Assembly: GCF_029760895.1 (NCBI RefSeq)
Contig: NZ_CP121679.1
Coordinates: 62,001 to 126,000 of the forward strand
DNA from: Ancylobacter sp. WKF20
GTDB taxonomy: Bacteria; Pseudomonadota; Alphaproteobacteria; Rhizobiales; Xanthobacteraceae
Direction: 5' to 3'
DNA: 64,000 nt
Positions 17,203-25,311 of the stretch are shown in pieces (within the stretch, counting starts at the first letter, position 1; each line of letters begins with the position of its first letter). A program made the translations under genes and the position numbers. Below the pieces are notes generated by a model, which worked only from the letters and a program-made list of their open reading frames with translations, made no database searches and was not told the DNA's origin.

Positions 17203-18156
17203 CTACTTGATCGCGGTGGCGTAGGTGGAGACCGGCTCCACCGTGTCGATCAGCTTGTGGCTCTTCATGAACTCCCCGAAGCGCGCATAGCGGCCCTCGT
17301 CCAGCGCGGCCGGCGCATGGGCGAAACGGCGCAGCGTGTCGGTCCAGGCGGTGCGGTTCAGCTCGTCGTCGAGCTTGGGGTTGGCCTTGACGAACACGCC
17401 CCATGCCTCCTGCGGGTGGTTGAGGATGTAGATCGTCGCCTCCTCGACCGCCGCGAGAAAACGCTTGAGGCGGGGATCGCCGACCTTGTCCTTGTGGGCG
17501 AGATAGATCAGCTCGTCGAACACCGGCACGCCGTGCTCCTCGGGGAAGAAGGCGATGCCCTCCTTGCCCTCGAGCTTGATCTGGGTGAGCTCGAAATTGC
17601 GGTAGGCGCCGATCACCGCGTCCACCTTGCCGGCGACCAGCGCCGGGGACAAGGCGAAATTGACGTTGATCATGGTGACGTCGTCCGGCTTCAGCCCGGC
17701 GCTCGCCAGCATGGTGCCGAGCAGCGCGTCCTCAAGGCCCGCCACCGAATAGCCAACGGTCTTCCCCTTGAGATCGGCGATGGACTTGATCGGCCCGTCC
17801 TTCAGCGCCACCAGCGCGGTGAGCGGGGTGGAGACGAGCGTGCCGAAGCGGATGAGCGGCAGCCCTTCCTTCACCGACAGATAGATGTTCGGCTGGTAGC
17901 TCACCGCGACATCCGCCTGCCCGGCGGCGACGAGGCGCGGCGGGGCGGAGGGGTCGGAGGGCGGGATCAGGTCGACATCGAGGTCGTGCGCTTTGAAGTA
18001 GCCCTTCTCCTGCGCGATGATCAGCGGCGCGTGGTCGGGGTTCACATACCAGTCGAGCAGGACGGTGAGCTTGTCCGCGGCGCGTGCGGGGGCGCTGGCG
18101 AAGGGGGCGGCGGTGAGTGCCAGCGCGAGCGCGGCGGCGGCGATTTTTTTGAACAT
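17203..18156 (-). CDS. thiY: Thiamine-pyrimidine precursor ABC transporter substrate-binding protein
   Basis: A 317-residue periplasmic protein of the NMT1/THI5-like family, with a signal peptide (1-26) and the opening KLTVLLDWYVNPDHAPLIIAQEKGYF, in which the DWxxNxxH block is diagnostic of ThiY. It binds a formylated aminopyrimidine or HMP-like thiamine precursor. A TPP riboswitch lies 90 bp upstream, which supports the role. GAGGA precedes the ATG and is partly held in a hairpin. The permease gene thiX lies two genes away on the same strand; no ThiZ ATPase is in the window. Confidence 0.93.
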   Translation of the reverse strand: MFKKIAAAALALALTAAPFASAPARAADKLTVLLDWYVNPDHAPLIIAQEKGYFKAHDLDVDLIPPSDPSAPPRLVAAGQADVAVSYQPNIYLSVKEGLPLIRFGTLVSTPLTALVALKDGPIKSIADLKGKTVGYSVAGLEDALLGTMLASAGLKPDDVTMINVNFALSPALVAGKVDAVIGAYRNFELTQIKLEGKEGIAFFPEEHGVPVFDELIYLAHKDKVGDPRLKRFLAAVEEATIYILNHPQEAWGVFVKANPKLDDELNRTAWTDTLRRFAHAPAALDEGRYARFGEFMKSHKLIDTVEPVSTYATAIK

Positions 18157-18181
18157 GGATCTCCTCGCGTGTTGGAGATCC
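18157..18181 (-). promoter_or_regulatory. Start-site hairpin of thiY (probable riboswitch expression platform)
   Basis: GGATCTCC (18174-18181, read on the minus strand) is the exact complement of GGAGATCC (18157-18164), which abuts the thiY ATG and covers part of its Shine-Dalgarno GAGGA. The loop is nine bases. This would hide the ribosome site. Confidence 0.65.
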
Positions 18182-18245
18182 GGCGCATGAGCTGTCGGGG
18201 GAATCCGGCGCGGGTTGTCTGTGCCGACAGGGCCCCGCCGTCGTT

Positions 18246-18341
18246 CCGTCCCTTCGCCGGCATGACCCGGATCAGGTTCAAAGGGTCTGGCGGTTGCCAT
18301 CTCAGCCCCTTGGCCCGTTCGGGCCGCGGGACACCCCTCGG
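18246..18341 (-). promoter_or_regulatory. TPP riboswitch (THI element)
   Basis: Read on the minus strand it has the conserved GGGGTGTCCCG opening, the CTGAGA pyrimidine-sensing bulge, ACCCTTTGAACCTGATC and the closing GGGTCATGCCGGCGAAGGGA. Every core element of the thiamine pyrophosphate aptamer is present. P3 is a GC-rich hairpin (GGCCCGAACGGGCC). It controls thiY 90 bp downstream, off when TPP is abundant. Confidence 0.97.
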
Positions 18342-18401
18342 ACGCGGTCACGCTAGCAGAGCTGGCATGCCAGGGGAAGTGGGGGCTAAGAAGCGTGTGC
18401 G

Positions 18402-18705
18402 CCCGTGTCCCGGACGCCTGGAGCGCCAGCGGAAGGCGCGCCGGGATCCAGGGGGAGAGTCTTCGTCCGTGGTCTTCTTCGCGGGCGAGAGACATGGCCG
18501 CCTGCGGCGGGGTCTCGCGCTGGGCCCCGGATCATCGTTGCGCTGCGCGCAACGTGTCCGGGGAACGGAGAGCGCGCGTCGTCCGCGTCGTGCCTGCAAC
18601 GTCTCCGCCATAACCACGTCATGGCCGGGCTTGGCCCGGCCATCCACGACTTGGGCACGTCGGTCGAGAAGAAAGTCGTGGATGCCCGGCCCAAGGCCGG
18701 GCATG
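18402..18705. repeat. Dispersed intergenic repeat, copy 3 (inverted), plus a long palindromic unit
   Basis: 18402-18565 reads as the reverse complement of copy 1 (9731-9899) with several differences. A second unit at 18618-18705 consists of two hairpins, GGCCGGGCTTGGCCCGGCC and GCCCGGCCCAAGGCCGGGC, flanked by ATCCACGACTT and its complement AAGTCGTGGAT. Such elements occur widely in Hyphomicrobiales intergenic DNA. It lies upstream of the TPP riboswitch. Confidence 0.8.
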
Positions 18706-18756
18706 ACGGCATTCTGCGACGGCCGGGTCTCTCTCGTGCCGGGAAGGGCGGCGCCC

Positions 18757-19938
18757 TTACGCCAGCCAGCCCTCGGCATAGACGGTGCGTTCCACGCCGG
18801 CGAAGGTGCCGAGGCGGGTGAGTTCCGCGTCGAGCGCGTCGAGCCGGCCCTTGGAGGCGCGCACACCCGGCTCCAGCCAGAGGCGGCGCACGTCGAGCGT
18901 GCCGGCCTTGCGGTCGGCCTTCATGTCGATGCGCCCGATCAGCCGGTCGCCTTCCAGCAGCGGGAAGACATAGTAGCCATAGAGGCGCTTGGGCGCCGGC
19001 ACGAAGACCTCGATGCGGTAGGAAAAGCCGAACAGCCGCTCCGCCCGGTTGCGGTCGCGCAGCGCCGGATCAAACGGGCTGAGCACGCGCAGCCGCGACG
19101 GTGGGGAGGGCAGCGCCGCGAAAGCCGCGCCGGCGCCGGCAAAGGCGTGGCTCGCCCGCTCGCGCCCATCCGCGCAGGTGATGAGCACGGGTTCCAGTCG
19201 GTCGCGGTTCGCCTCCACCCAGGCTTTCGCCTGTTCCGGCGAGACCAGATCCCAGAAGGCGGCGATCTCGCCATGGGTGGCAAAGCCCAGCCGCTCCAGC
19301 GCCGAGGTGCAGGCCCAGTCGATGAAGGCGCTCGCCTCCACCTCCGCGGCGCGGTGATGGGCGGGGATCACGCGCTCGGTGAGGTCATAGACCTTCTGGA
19401 AGCCCTCGCGCCCGGCAATGGCGAGCGCGCCGGTGCGCCAGTGATACTCAAGCGCGGTCTTTTCCGGGTGCCAGTTCCACCAGCCGCCGGGCGGGCGCTT
19501 CTCGGCCTCGAAATGCCGGGCCATCAGCCGGCCCTCCTGGCGCACGCGCGCCAGCACATGCTCAAAATAGCCCTCGAAGCCGTTCTCGTGCCAGCTGCGC
19601 CAGCGCTCCGCGAGGCTGGCGCGTTCCTGCGCGAAGCGGTGCTTCCAATAGGGGAAGAAGGCGGTCGGGATGATCGCCGCGTCATGCGTCCAGTGCTCGA
19701 ACAGCGCGCCGTCCTTTTCCAGGAGCGCGGTGAGATGCTCGCGCCGGTAGGCGGGGGCGCGGCTGAACAGGATGTGGTGATGCGCCCGCTCGACCGTGGC
19801 GATGCTGTCCACCTGCACGAAGCCGAGCCGGGTGATGAGCGCGAGCAAGGCCGCCTTGCCCGCCGGCGCGCGTTCGCTCAGCCCCTGCATGGCGAGGAAG
19901 ACGCGGCGGGCATCGGCATTGGCGAGGCGAATCGTCAT
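18757..19938 (-). CDS. YcaQ/AlkX-like DNA glycosylase (winged-helix)
   Basis: A 393-residue protein of the HTH_42 family. YcaQ-type members unhook DNA interstrand crosslinks and excise alkylated bases. The catalytic Gln-x-Asp motif is seen as Gln42 and Asp44 in LGFVQVDSIATVERAHHHILFSR. WHPEKTALEYHWRTGAL and LSPFDPALRDRNRAERLFGFSYRIEVFVPAPKRLYGYYV are the other strong blocks. It starts 56 bp after thiX on the same strand, but no functional link to thiamine is known. Confidence 0.9.
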   Translation of the reverse strand: MTIRLANADARRVFLAMQGLSERAPAGKAALLALITRLGFVQVDSIATVERAHHHILFSRAPAYRREHLTALLEKDGALFEHWTHDAAIIPTAFFPYWKHRFAQERASLAERWRSWHENGFEGYFEHVLARVRQEGRLMARHFEAEKRPPGGWWNWHPEKTALEYHWRTGALAIAGREGFQKVYDLTERVIPAHHRAAEVEASAFIDWACTSALERLGFATHGEIAAFWDLVSPEQAKAWVEANRDRLEPVLITCADGRERASHAFAGAGAAFAALPSPPSRLRVLSPFDPALRDRNRAERLFGFSYRIEVFVPAPKRLYGYYVFPLLEGDRLIGRIDMKADRKAGTLDVRRLWLEPGVRASKGRLDALDAELTRLGTFAGVERTVYAEGWLA

Positions 19939-19994
19939 GGCTCATCCTGCCGAAGTTCTCGCTTCGTTCCAAGCGGATCGGCATGCTGGATGGG

Positions 19995-20747
19995 TCAGGG
20001 AGCCGCGGTCTCCGGCGCCCAGGGCAGCAGGCGGGTCAGCGCCCGGTCGACCAGCGCGAACAGGATCAGCGCCACCGCGAGGAGGATGGCGAGGGCGGCG
20101 AACACCATGTCGGTCTGCATCCGCGCGTTGGAGTACAGCATGAGATAGCCGAGCCCGGCCGAGGCGCCGACCCATTCGCCGACCACCGCGCCGATCGGCG
20201 CGACGGCGGTGGCGACCCTGAGGCCCGAGGCGAGCTGGGGCAAGGCGGCGGGAATGCGGATGAAGCGTAGCGTCGTGAAGGTGCCGGCCCCGCCGAGCCG
20301 GGCGAGATCGAGCAGCCCCTGCTCGGTGCGCGCGAGCCCGTCATGAAAGGCCGAGGCGACGGGGAAGAAGATGATGAGGCTCGCCATCACGATCTTCGAG
20401 GCAAGGCCGAAGCCGAACCAGATCACCAAGAGCGGGGCGATGGCGAAGACCGGCAGAGCCTGCGCCACCAGCAGGACCGGGCGCATGGCGCGCCGGGCGA
20501 GCGGGGAGCTTGCCATGGCGAGCGCGCAGGCAATCCCCAGCGCCGACCCACAGACGAGACCGAGCAGCATCTCGCCCAGCGTGATCAGCGCATTGTGCCC
20601 GAGAATGGCGGCATTCGCCCAGCCGGTCGTCGCGATGCGCAGGGGCCCCGGCAGGATATAGGCGGGAATCGCCAGCACCCGCACCACGACCTCCCAGAGG
20701 CCGAGCAAAATGAAGGAGATGGCGAGCCCGCGCCCGATACCGGCCAT
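19995..20747 (-). CDS. thiX: Thiamine-precursor ABC transporter permease
   Basis: A 250-residue permease of the SsuC/TauC-type family with about six membrane segments and the cytoplasmic EAA loop ARLGGAGTFTTLRFIRIPAALPQLASGLRVAT. Proximity to riboswitch-controlled thiY points to ThiX. The ATG at 20747 has AGGA nine bases upstream. No riboswitch is seen before it, so its control may differ from that of thiY. Confidence 0.8.
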   Translation of the reverse strand: MAGIGRGLAISFILLGLWEVVVRVLAIPAYILPGPLRIATTGWANAAILGHNALITLGEMLLGLVCGSALGIACALAMASSPLARRAMRPVLLVAQALPVFAIAPLLVIWFGFGLASKIVMASLIIFFPVASAFHDGLARTEQGLLDLARLGGAGTFTTLRFIRIPAALPQLASGLRVATAVAPIGAVVGEWVGASAGLGYLMLYSNARMQTDMVFAALAILLAVALILFALVDRALTRLLPWAPETAAP

Positions 20748-20924
20748 GCGGTGAATTCCTAGATGAGGGTGAATGCTTATAGTGACCGGCGCGGGGCTGC
20801 GCGAGGGTAGGGATGCGCGGTTCATCGCGGGGGTCGCGAGGCTGACGTTTCAGGCTTGACGTTGATGGCCAGCGCGTCACTTGCATGGGGTCAAGCTGAC
20901 CAAAAGGAAAAAGTGGAGGCGCCA

Positions 20925-21761
20925 ATGATCAAGGACATTCTCGTCAGTCTTCGTCTGGGTTCGGGGCCGGATGCGACGGTCGACTACGCGGTCTCGGCCG
21001 CGACGGCCCTGAACGCTCATCTCACTGGCGTGGCGGTGAGCTATGAGATCGACATTCCCCCGGTCTATACCGAAGCCTTCTCGACCGATTTTCTTGAGGC
21101 GCAGCGAGCGGAGAGCAAGAAGCTGGCCGACCATGCCGTCGCCTATTTCGGCGAGGCGTCGCGCTCGGTCGGCCTCACCGGCGAGGTGCGGGTGATCGAC
21201 GGCACGCCGGGCGGCGCGGCCGAGCAGATCGGCGTCATGTCGCGGCTCTACGACCTCACCATTGTCGGCCAGTCCGACCCGGAGAAGATGGGCGCGGAGG
21301 AGGTCATCGCCGAGGCGGTGATGTTCGATTCCGGTCGTCCGGTGCTCTTGGTGCCCTGCAAGCAGCAGAAGCCGTTCTCCGCCAAGCGCATCCTCGTCGC
21401 CTGGGATGGCGGGCGCTCGGCGGCGCGCGCGGTGGCGGAAGCCCGCCCGCTGCTCGCCCATGCCGATCTCGTCGAGGCGGTGGTGGTGGAGAGCGGGCGC
21501 ACCCGCAAGCCGGATTCGCTGCCCGGCGCGGACCTCGCCCGCCATCTCGCCCGCCACGAGAAGACGGTGGAACTGCGCCGCCTCGTGCCCGGCGCCGGCG
21601 AGAGCGTGGCCGACGTGATCCTGAAGGAAGTGGCGGCGCGCGACATCGACCTGGTGGTGATGGGCGGCTACGGCCATTCGCGCCTGCGCGAATTCGTCCT
21701 CGGCGGCGTCACCCGCGACATGCTGGAGCGCATGCCCGTGCCGCTCTTGCTGGCGCATTGA
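20925..21761 (+). CDS. Tandem universal stress protein
   Basis: A 278-residue protein holding two UspA-like domains. The first starts IKDILVSLRLG; the second starts KRILVAWDGGRSAARAVAEA (about 157) and ends with the nucleotide-binding block VMGGYGHSRLREFVLGGVTRDML. Usp proteins aid survival under stress by unclear means. GGAGG lies upstream of the ATG at 20925, in preference to a longer frame. It ends before a bidirectional terminator. Confidence 0.9.
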   Translation: MIKDILVSLRLGSGPDATVDYAVSAATALNAHLTGVAVSYEIDIPPVYTEAFSTDFLEAQRAESKKLADHAVAYFGEASRSVGLTGEVRVIDGTPGGAAEQIGVMSRLYDLTIVGQSDPEKMGAEEVIAEAVMFDSGRPVLLVPCKQQKPFSAKRILVAWDGGRSAARAVAEARPLLAHADLVEAVVVESGRTRKPDSLPGADLARHLARHEKTVELRRLVPGAGESVADVILKEVAARDIDLVVMGGYGHSRLREFVLGGVTRDMLERMPVPLLLAH

Positions 21762-21782
21762 GGCGGGGCTGCGGGTAAAGAA

Positions 21783-21810
21783 AAAGCCCGGCGCGCGAGC
21801 GCCGGGCTTT
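21783..21810. terminator. Bidirectional terminator between usp and the HAD gene
   Basis: AAAGCCCGGCGC pairs with GCGCCGGGCTTT around a GCGA loop, a perfect 12-bp stem with A/T ends on both sides, between two convergent genes. Confidence 0.85.
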
Positions 21811-21860
21811 GTGGCAGCGTAGCCGCTCTCAATGCCGCCGGTCGATGCAAAGGGGCACGT

Positions 21861-23786
21861 CTACCTGTTGAGCTTATCGAAGGCATACTTCCAGAACGAC
21901 TTTTCCCGCGCGAGCTGCAGACGACGCCTCGACCGACGGATGCGGTATGGCTGGCGCGCCGCCAAGGGCAGGCGGGTCGAGGTGCTTCCTGCGCCGTCTG
22001 AATGAGACAGGTCCGCTAAAAGTGCCATTTCTCGTGCGGTTGGGTCCGTTACCAGGCGCTCGAAGGGGCGCGACCAGGTAACAGAAGCGAGAATATCCGG
22101 ATTGTAGATGTCCAGAAGAAATAGGTGGTCATCAAAAAACTTACGAATACCTGCTTGGACAGACATTGCGCGCTCGCGATATATTGCTTCTGCGGATTTC
22201 AATTCTTCCAGTACAGGAATGACAACGCCGTCTTCATTTATTTCGTATCCCAGCGTCGTTCCGTGGTCCGCGGTCAAAGCGAATTCAAGAAGTTCGACGC
22301 CACCCGACTGGAGATAGTGGTCGGCCGAGGGGTTGCTGCCGAAATTGGTAAGCCAGCCCTCCATATTCAGGCCGCTCTGCCGGTTGTTGGTGGCGCTGGA
22401 GAAGAGGCCAATAAAAAGGCCCATGAAATCCGCCTTGTCGAAGTCCGGTGGCAGGCAGTCCATCAGCAGGCGTTGAATGTTCCCGTTCCAGCCAATGTCG
22501 ATAATGCCCGTGCGTTGACCCCTGCGGAAATGGGTCTCGAAGTACGACTGAAACTTGATTCGCCTGCGGTGAGCCTCGCGCAAGTCAGCCGCAAAGTTAC
22601 AGCCAACCAGCGCCACGGCATCGAGAATGACGCTGTCGGAGATATGCTCGACCGTATCAAGCCCGTGCCTTTCCAGAAGGTGCTCGACCGAATGTCTCTC
22701 GTAGCCCAGCGTCTTGAGACTGTCGGTCAGCGGGCGGCCCGTGCGACTGGCGACGGGGAGGAAATTCATCGAAACATCCCAGCCCTTACGTCCGATCTGA
22801 TAGCCAGTCGCGCGGGAGAAGTGGATATAGGTCGACGTCACGTCTCCGAAGAGGCCCCGCTGCTGTACTTTCTTAAAAAGAAGATAGGGTAGCCAGCCAT
22901 CGCGTGCGACGAAAACGGCATGGTTCAGGCGATGCAAGCGGATATTCTTGAGTGTCCAGATCAAAAAACCGAAGATCAGCGGACCAGCTATCCGATAGCC
23001 AATCTCTTCATATTCGTTATTCGGTATTAGATGAGACGCTTGAGGCTGGTCAAGAAAATCAAGTATACTTGTTATCAGATAGTTGTCGCCGCGGTGGCGA
23101 GGGCGCTGGCGGCGGTTGTCGACAATCGCCCAGTCTGCAAGCTTCGTTTCAATGCCGCGCGCTTTTGCCTGGGCGATGTCCGCCACCGGATTGTCGCCGA
23201 CATGCAGCCAGCGAGCTGTAGTAGGAAGCCGTAACGTCTCCCGAACTACATCATATAGAGCGCCTGTATGCTTGCTTTTGCGATGCTCTCCAGAAACGAA
23301 GATTGGTAGCTGTGGCGCGCCTGCGTAACCGACACGCTCCAATGTCTCTCCAAGCCAAGCCGACGGCAAATACATATCAGATATAAGGATTATTTCTTTA
23401 TTAAATGCCTGCAACTCATTAAAGAGTCTAAGTCCGGCGATGCTGGCAAAAAGAAAAGATCGCTCTGCGTCCAGCTCGGTCTGTAGCAGAAAGTCCCTTA
23501 GATCATCTCCACACTGAGATATTTCTCGATATAATTCATATATCTCATCGAGCGTTACCTCTGTTTCTCCCCCAAGGGCCGTGGCATGTCGAGTGCGGGC
23601 CTCGCGTTCTGCATAGGAGCGCTGATGGCTGAATGACGCAATCTGGTCATGATAAATCAGTGCAAGTGGATGCTGCAGCGCCGCGACCCGCACCGCTTCA
23701 AAAATGTCCACCGGAGCTCTCAGTCGGCGATGAACTAGGGTATCGAAAATGTCAAAGGAGACCAAGTCATAGTCTACGAGTTTCAT
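21861..23786 (-). CDS. HAD-superfamily protein with a large C-terminal domain (COG5610-like)
   Basis: A 641-residue protein. The first 220 residues are a HAD phosphatase-like domain: motif I FDIFDTLV (Asp12, Asp15), motif II ILISDMY, motif III Lys in HRKSKHTG and motif IV WLHVGDNPVADI. The remaining 420 residues form a separate conserved region (YRIAGPLIFGFLIWTL, VFVARDGWLPYLLF, GIIDIGWNGNIQ) whose function I do not know. Similar proteins sit in surface polysaccharide clusters. It starts 5 bp after the glycosyltransferase gene. Base composition is AT-richer than the surroundings. Confidence 0.8.
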   Translation of the reverse strand: MKLVDYDLVSFDIFDTLVHRRLRAPVDIFEAVRVAALQHPLALIYHDQIASFSHQRSYAEREARTRHATALGGETEVTLDEIYELYREISQCGDDLRDFLLQTELDAERSFLFASIAGLRLFNELQAFNKEIILISDMYLPSAWLGETLERVGYAGAPQLPIFVSGEHRKSKHTGALYDVVRETLRLPTTARWLHVGDNPVADIAQAKARGIETKLADWAIVDNRRQRPRHRGDNYLITSILDFLDQPQASHLIPNNEYEEIGYRIAGPLIFGFLIWTLKNIRLHRLNHAVFVARDGWLPYLLFKKVQQRGLFGDVTSTYIHFSRATGYQIGRKGWDVSMNFLPVASRTGRPLTDSLKTLGYERHSVEHLLERHGLDTVEHISDSVILDAVALVGCNFAADLREAHRRRIKFQSYFETHFRRGQRTGIIDIGWNGNIQRLLMDCLPPDFDKADFMGLFIGLFSSATNNRQSGLNMEGWLTNFGSNPSADHYLQSGGVELLEFALTADHGTTLGYEINEDGVVIPVLEELKSAEAIYRERAMSVQAGIRKFFDDHLFLLDIYNPDILASVTWSRPFERLVTDPTAREMALLADLSHSDGAGSTSTRLPLAARQPYRIRRSRRRLQLAREKSFWKYAFDKLNR

Positions 23787-23791
23787 TGATA

Positions 23792-24910
23792 TTATGCCTG
23801 CACGATGCGTTTGAATAGAGATTCAATACGCCTAGTTAACGACCTGAGTGGTTTGCGATGTGGTCGCTTTAGAGCATTTATTGAATTGTCAATTTGATAT
23901 GATTTCCAGATCAGGTGTCCAAATTCCAATTTTAATGTTTCATATATTTCCATGGACATAATGAGGTTGGCTATGTCTGTGCCGCTATGATTGTTTGTCG
24001 TGCGGATTATTTTGTTACGTAATAACTGATTATAAAGTCGGTGTTTTTGCGCGCCATATAAAACATTATTGCCGAGTGAGCCTGTGGCGCTGCTGCGATG
24101 ATGATGAAAACTTAAGAATTCGGGACACATCCATATATCGCTGTGCATAAGAAAGCGCGTATTGAAATCCCAATCGCCCAGAACAGGCAGGGATTCGTCG
24201 AAAAGTCCAATATTCCGGGCGACAGAAAGATCAAATATGAAGCATATAGATGGAAACAAGTTTCTTAGTATCATCGGCTGAATGCTAAGAATACCGTTGT
24301 ATATATTGTCAAAGTCCCATGAATTATGAGGTTCGACGCGCTCAATTATAATCTCGTTCCCGATAACGGTTTCATGAACGCGGTTGGCTCGGCACGCTAT
24401 TCCGCGAATGGAAGGAAATTCTCTCTGGCGATGTTGTAGGGTTGTGAGCATGGTCGCCAGGAACTCAGGCGCCCAGCTATCGTCATCGTCATGGATAGCG
24501 GCGTAATCGGTATCAAGCTGGGCGAGGCCAGCGTTGGATGCGGCTTCCATGCCCCGCGACGACGCGTGATGAATGACAAGGACGCGTGGATCATGCGCGA
24601 ACATCCGGTCTACGAGCCAGTCCACCTGTTCAGGTGCACTGCCATCGTTGACGACGACAAGCTTCCAGTCGGCATGGGTTTGGTCGCGAACGCTTTCCAG
24701 AGCGCGGCGCAGGAGGACCGCCCGGTCCTTCGTGCGCATAACGATGCCGACCGTAGGCAGTCTGCTGGGCGTAGCAACAACCTGCTCGCCGTTAGAGGAA
24801 TCCTGCTGGACAACCAGGCGGCGTGAGATCGGCTTGCGCGAAATTATAGACAGAGGAAGCGTTTCTGTTTTCTCTTTACGGGCGTCGCTGGTCGTCATTT
24901 CTGCAGGCAT
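23792..24910 (-). CDS. Family 2 glycosyltransferase
   Basis: A 372-residue GT-A fold glycosyltransferase. A disordered N-terminal 50 residues precede the catalytic domain: VGIVMRTKDRAVLLRRALESV, NDG (about 88-90) and the metal/nucleotide-binding Asp cluster HDDDDSW (about 141-144). The C-terminal 150 residues contain a long helix-rich tail. It is probably cytoplasmic and acts in surface glycan synthesis with the HAD protein. The start is uncertain: ATG at 24910, TTG at 24922 or ATG at 24898; none has a good ribosome site. Codon use is AT-rich near its 3' end. Confidence 0.85.
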   Translation of the reverse strand: MPAEMTTSDARKEKTETLPLSIISRKPISRRLVVQQDSSNGEQVVATPSRLPTVGIVMRTKDRAVLLRRALESVRDQTHADWKLVVVNDGSAPEQVDWLVDRMFAHDPRVLVIHHASSRGMEAASNAGLAQLDTDYAAIHDDDDSWAPEFLATMLTTLQHRQREFPSIRGIACRANRVHETVIGNEIIIERVEPHNSWDFDNIYNGILSIQPMILRNLFPSICFIFDLSVARNIGLFDESLPVLGDWDFNTRFLMHSDIWMCPEFLSFHHHRSSATGSLGNNVLYGAQKHRLYNQLLRNKIIRTTNNHSGTDIANLIMSMEIYETLKLEFGHLIWKSYQIDNSINALKRPHRKPLRSLTRRIESLFKRIVQA

Positions 24911-25311
24911 GATTGAAGCCAATCAAAATTTCTTTGTCGATGTAAACGGGGTCGGCAAAGAAGTAGAGCCCATGCGCGGCGAGTCATTCACTCGCCGGGA
25001 AGTGAGTTTAGCTGGTATCAAAGAGATGCAGTTCGTCGCAAACTCTCAGGGTACCCTTAGGGCGCCAATGATGGCATGGCAATGAATGTATTTTTTAAGC
25101 AATAAAAATCAATGTGTAGTAATTGCACATAGCAAGTGCATTTAATTCACATCATTATTATTGAGTCTGATTAAGTATTTGGAATTAAAAGGTAAATTAA
25201 AATGTTGCAAATTTGCAACTCGGCATAAAAAGTACCGTCTGGCGGTTCCCTGCCGATGCGCGAAGGAGTTGCATTTTGGCGCCCGCCCCAGCCCATCCGC
25301 CAGCGGCAAGC
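24911..25311. other. AT-rich non-coding region at the island edge
   Basis: About 400 bp with no supported gene. It holds a hairpin at 24977-24997 (8-bp arms CGGCGAGT/ACTCGCCG), a strongly AT-rich block at 25080-25240 and a perfect 16-bp palindrome GTTGCAAATTTGCAAC at 25204-25219. It presumably contains the promoter of the glycosyltransferase-HAD operon on the minus strand. Confidence 0.6.

Noticed and set aside
17257-20148. A 963-codon plus-strand frame
   Set aside because: It spans thiY, the riboswitch, repeats and ycaQ in antisense; no domain is visible.
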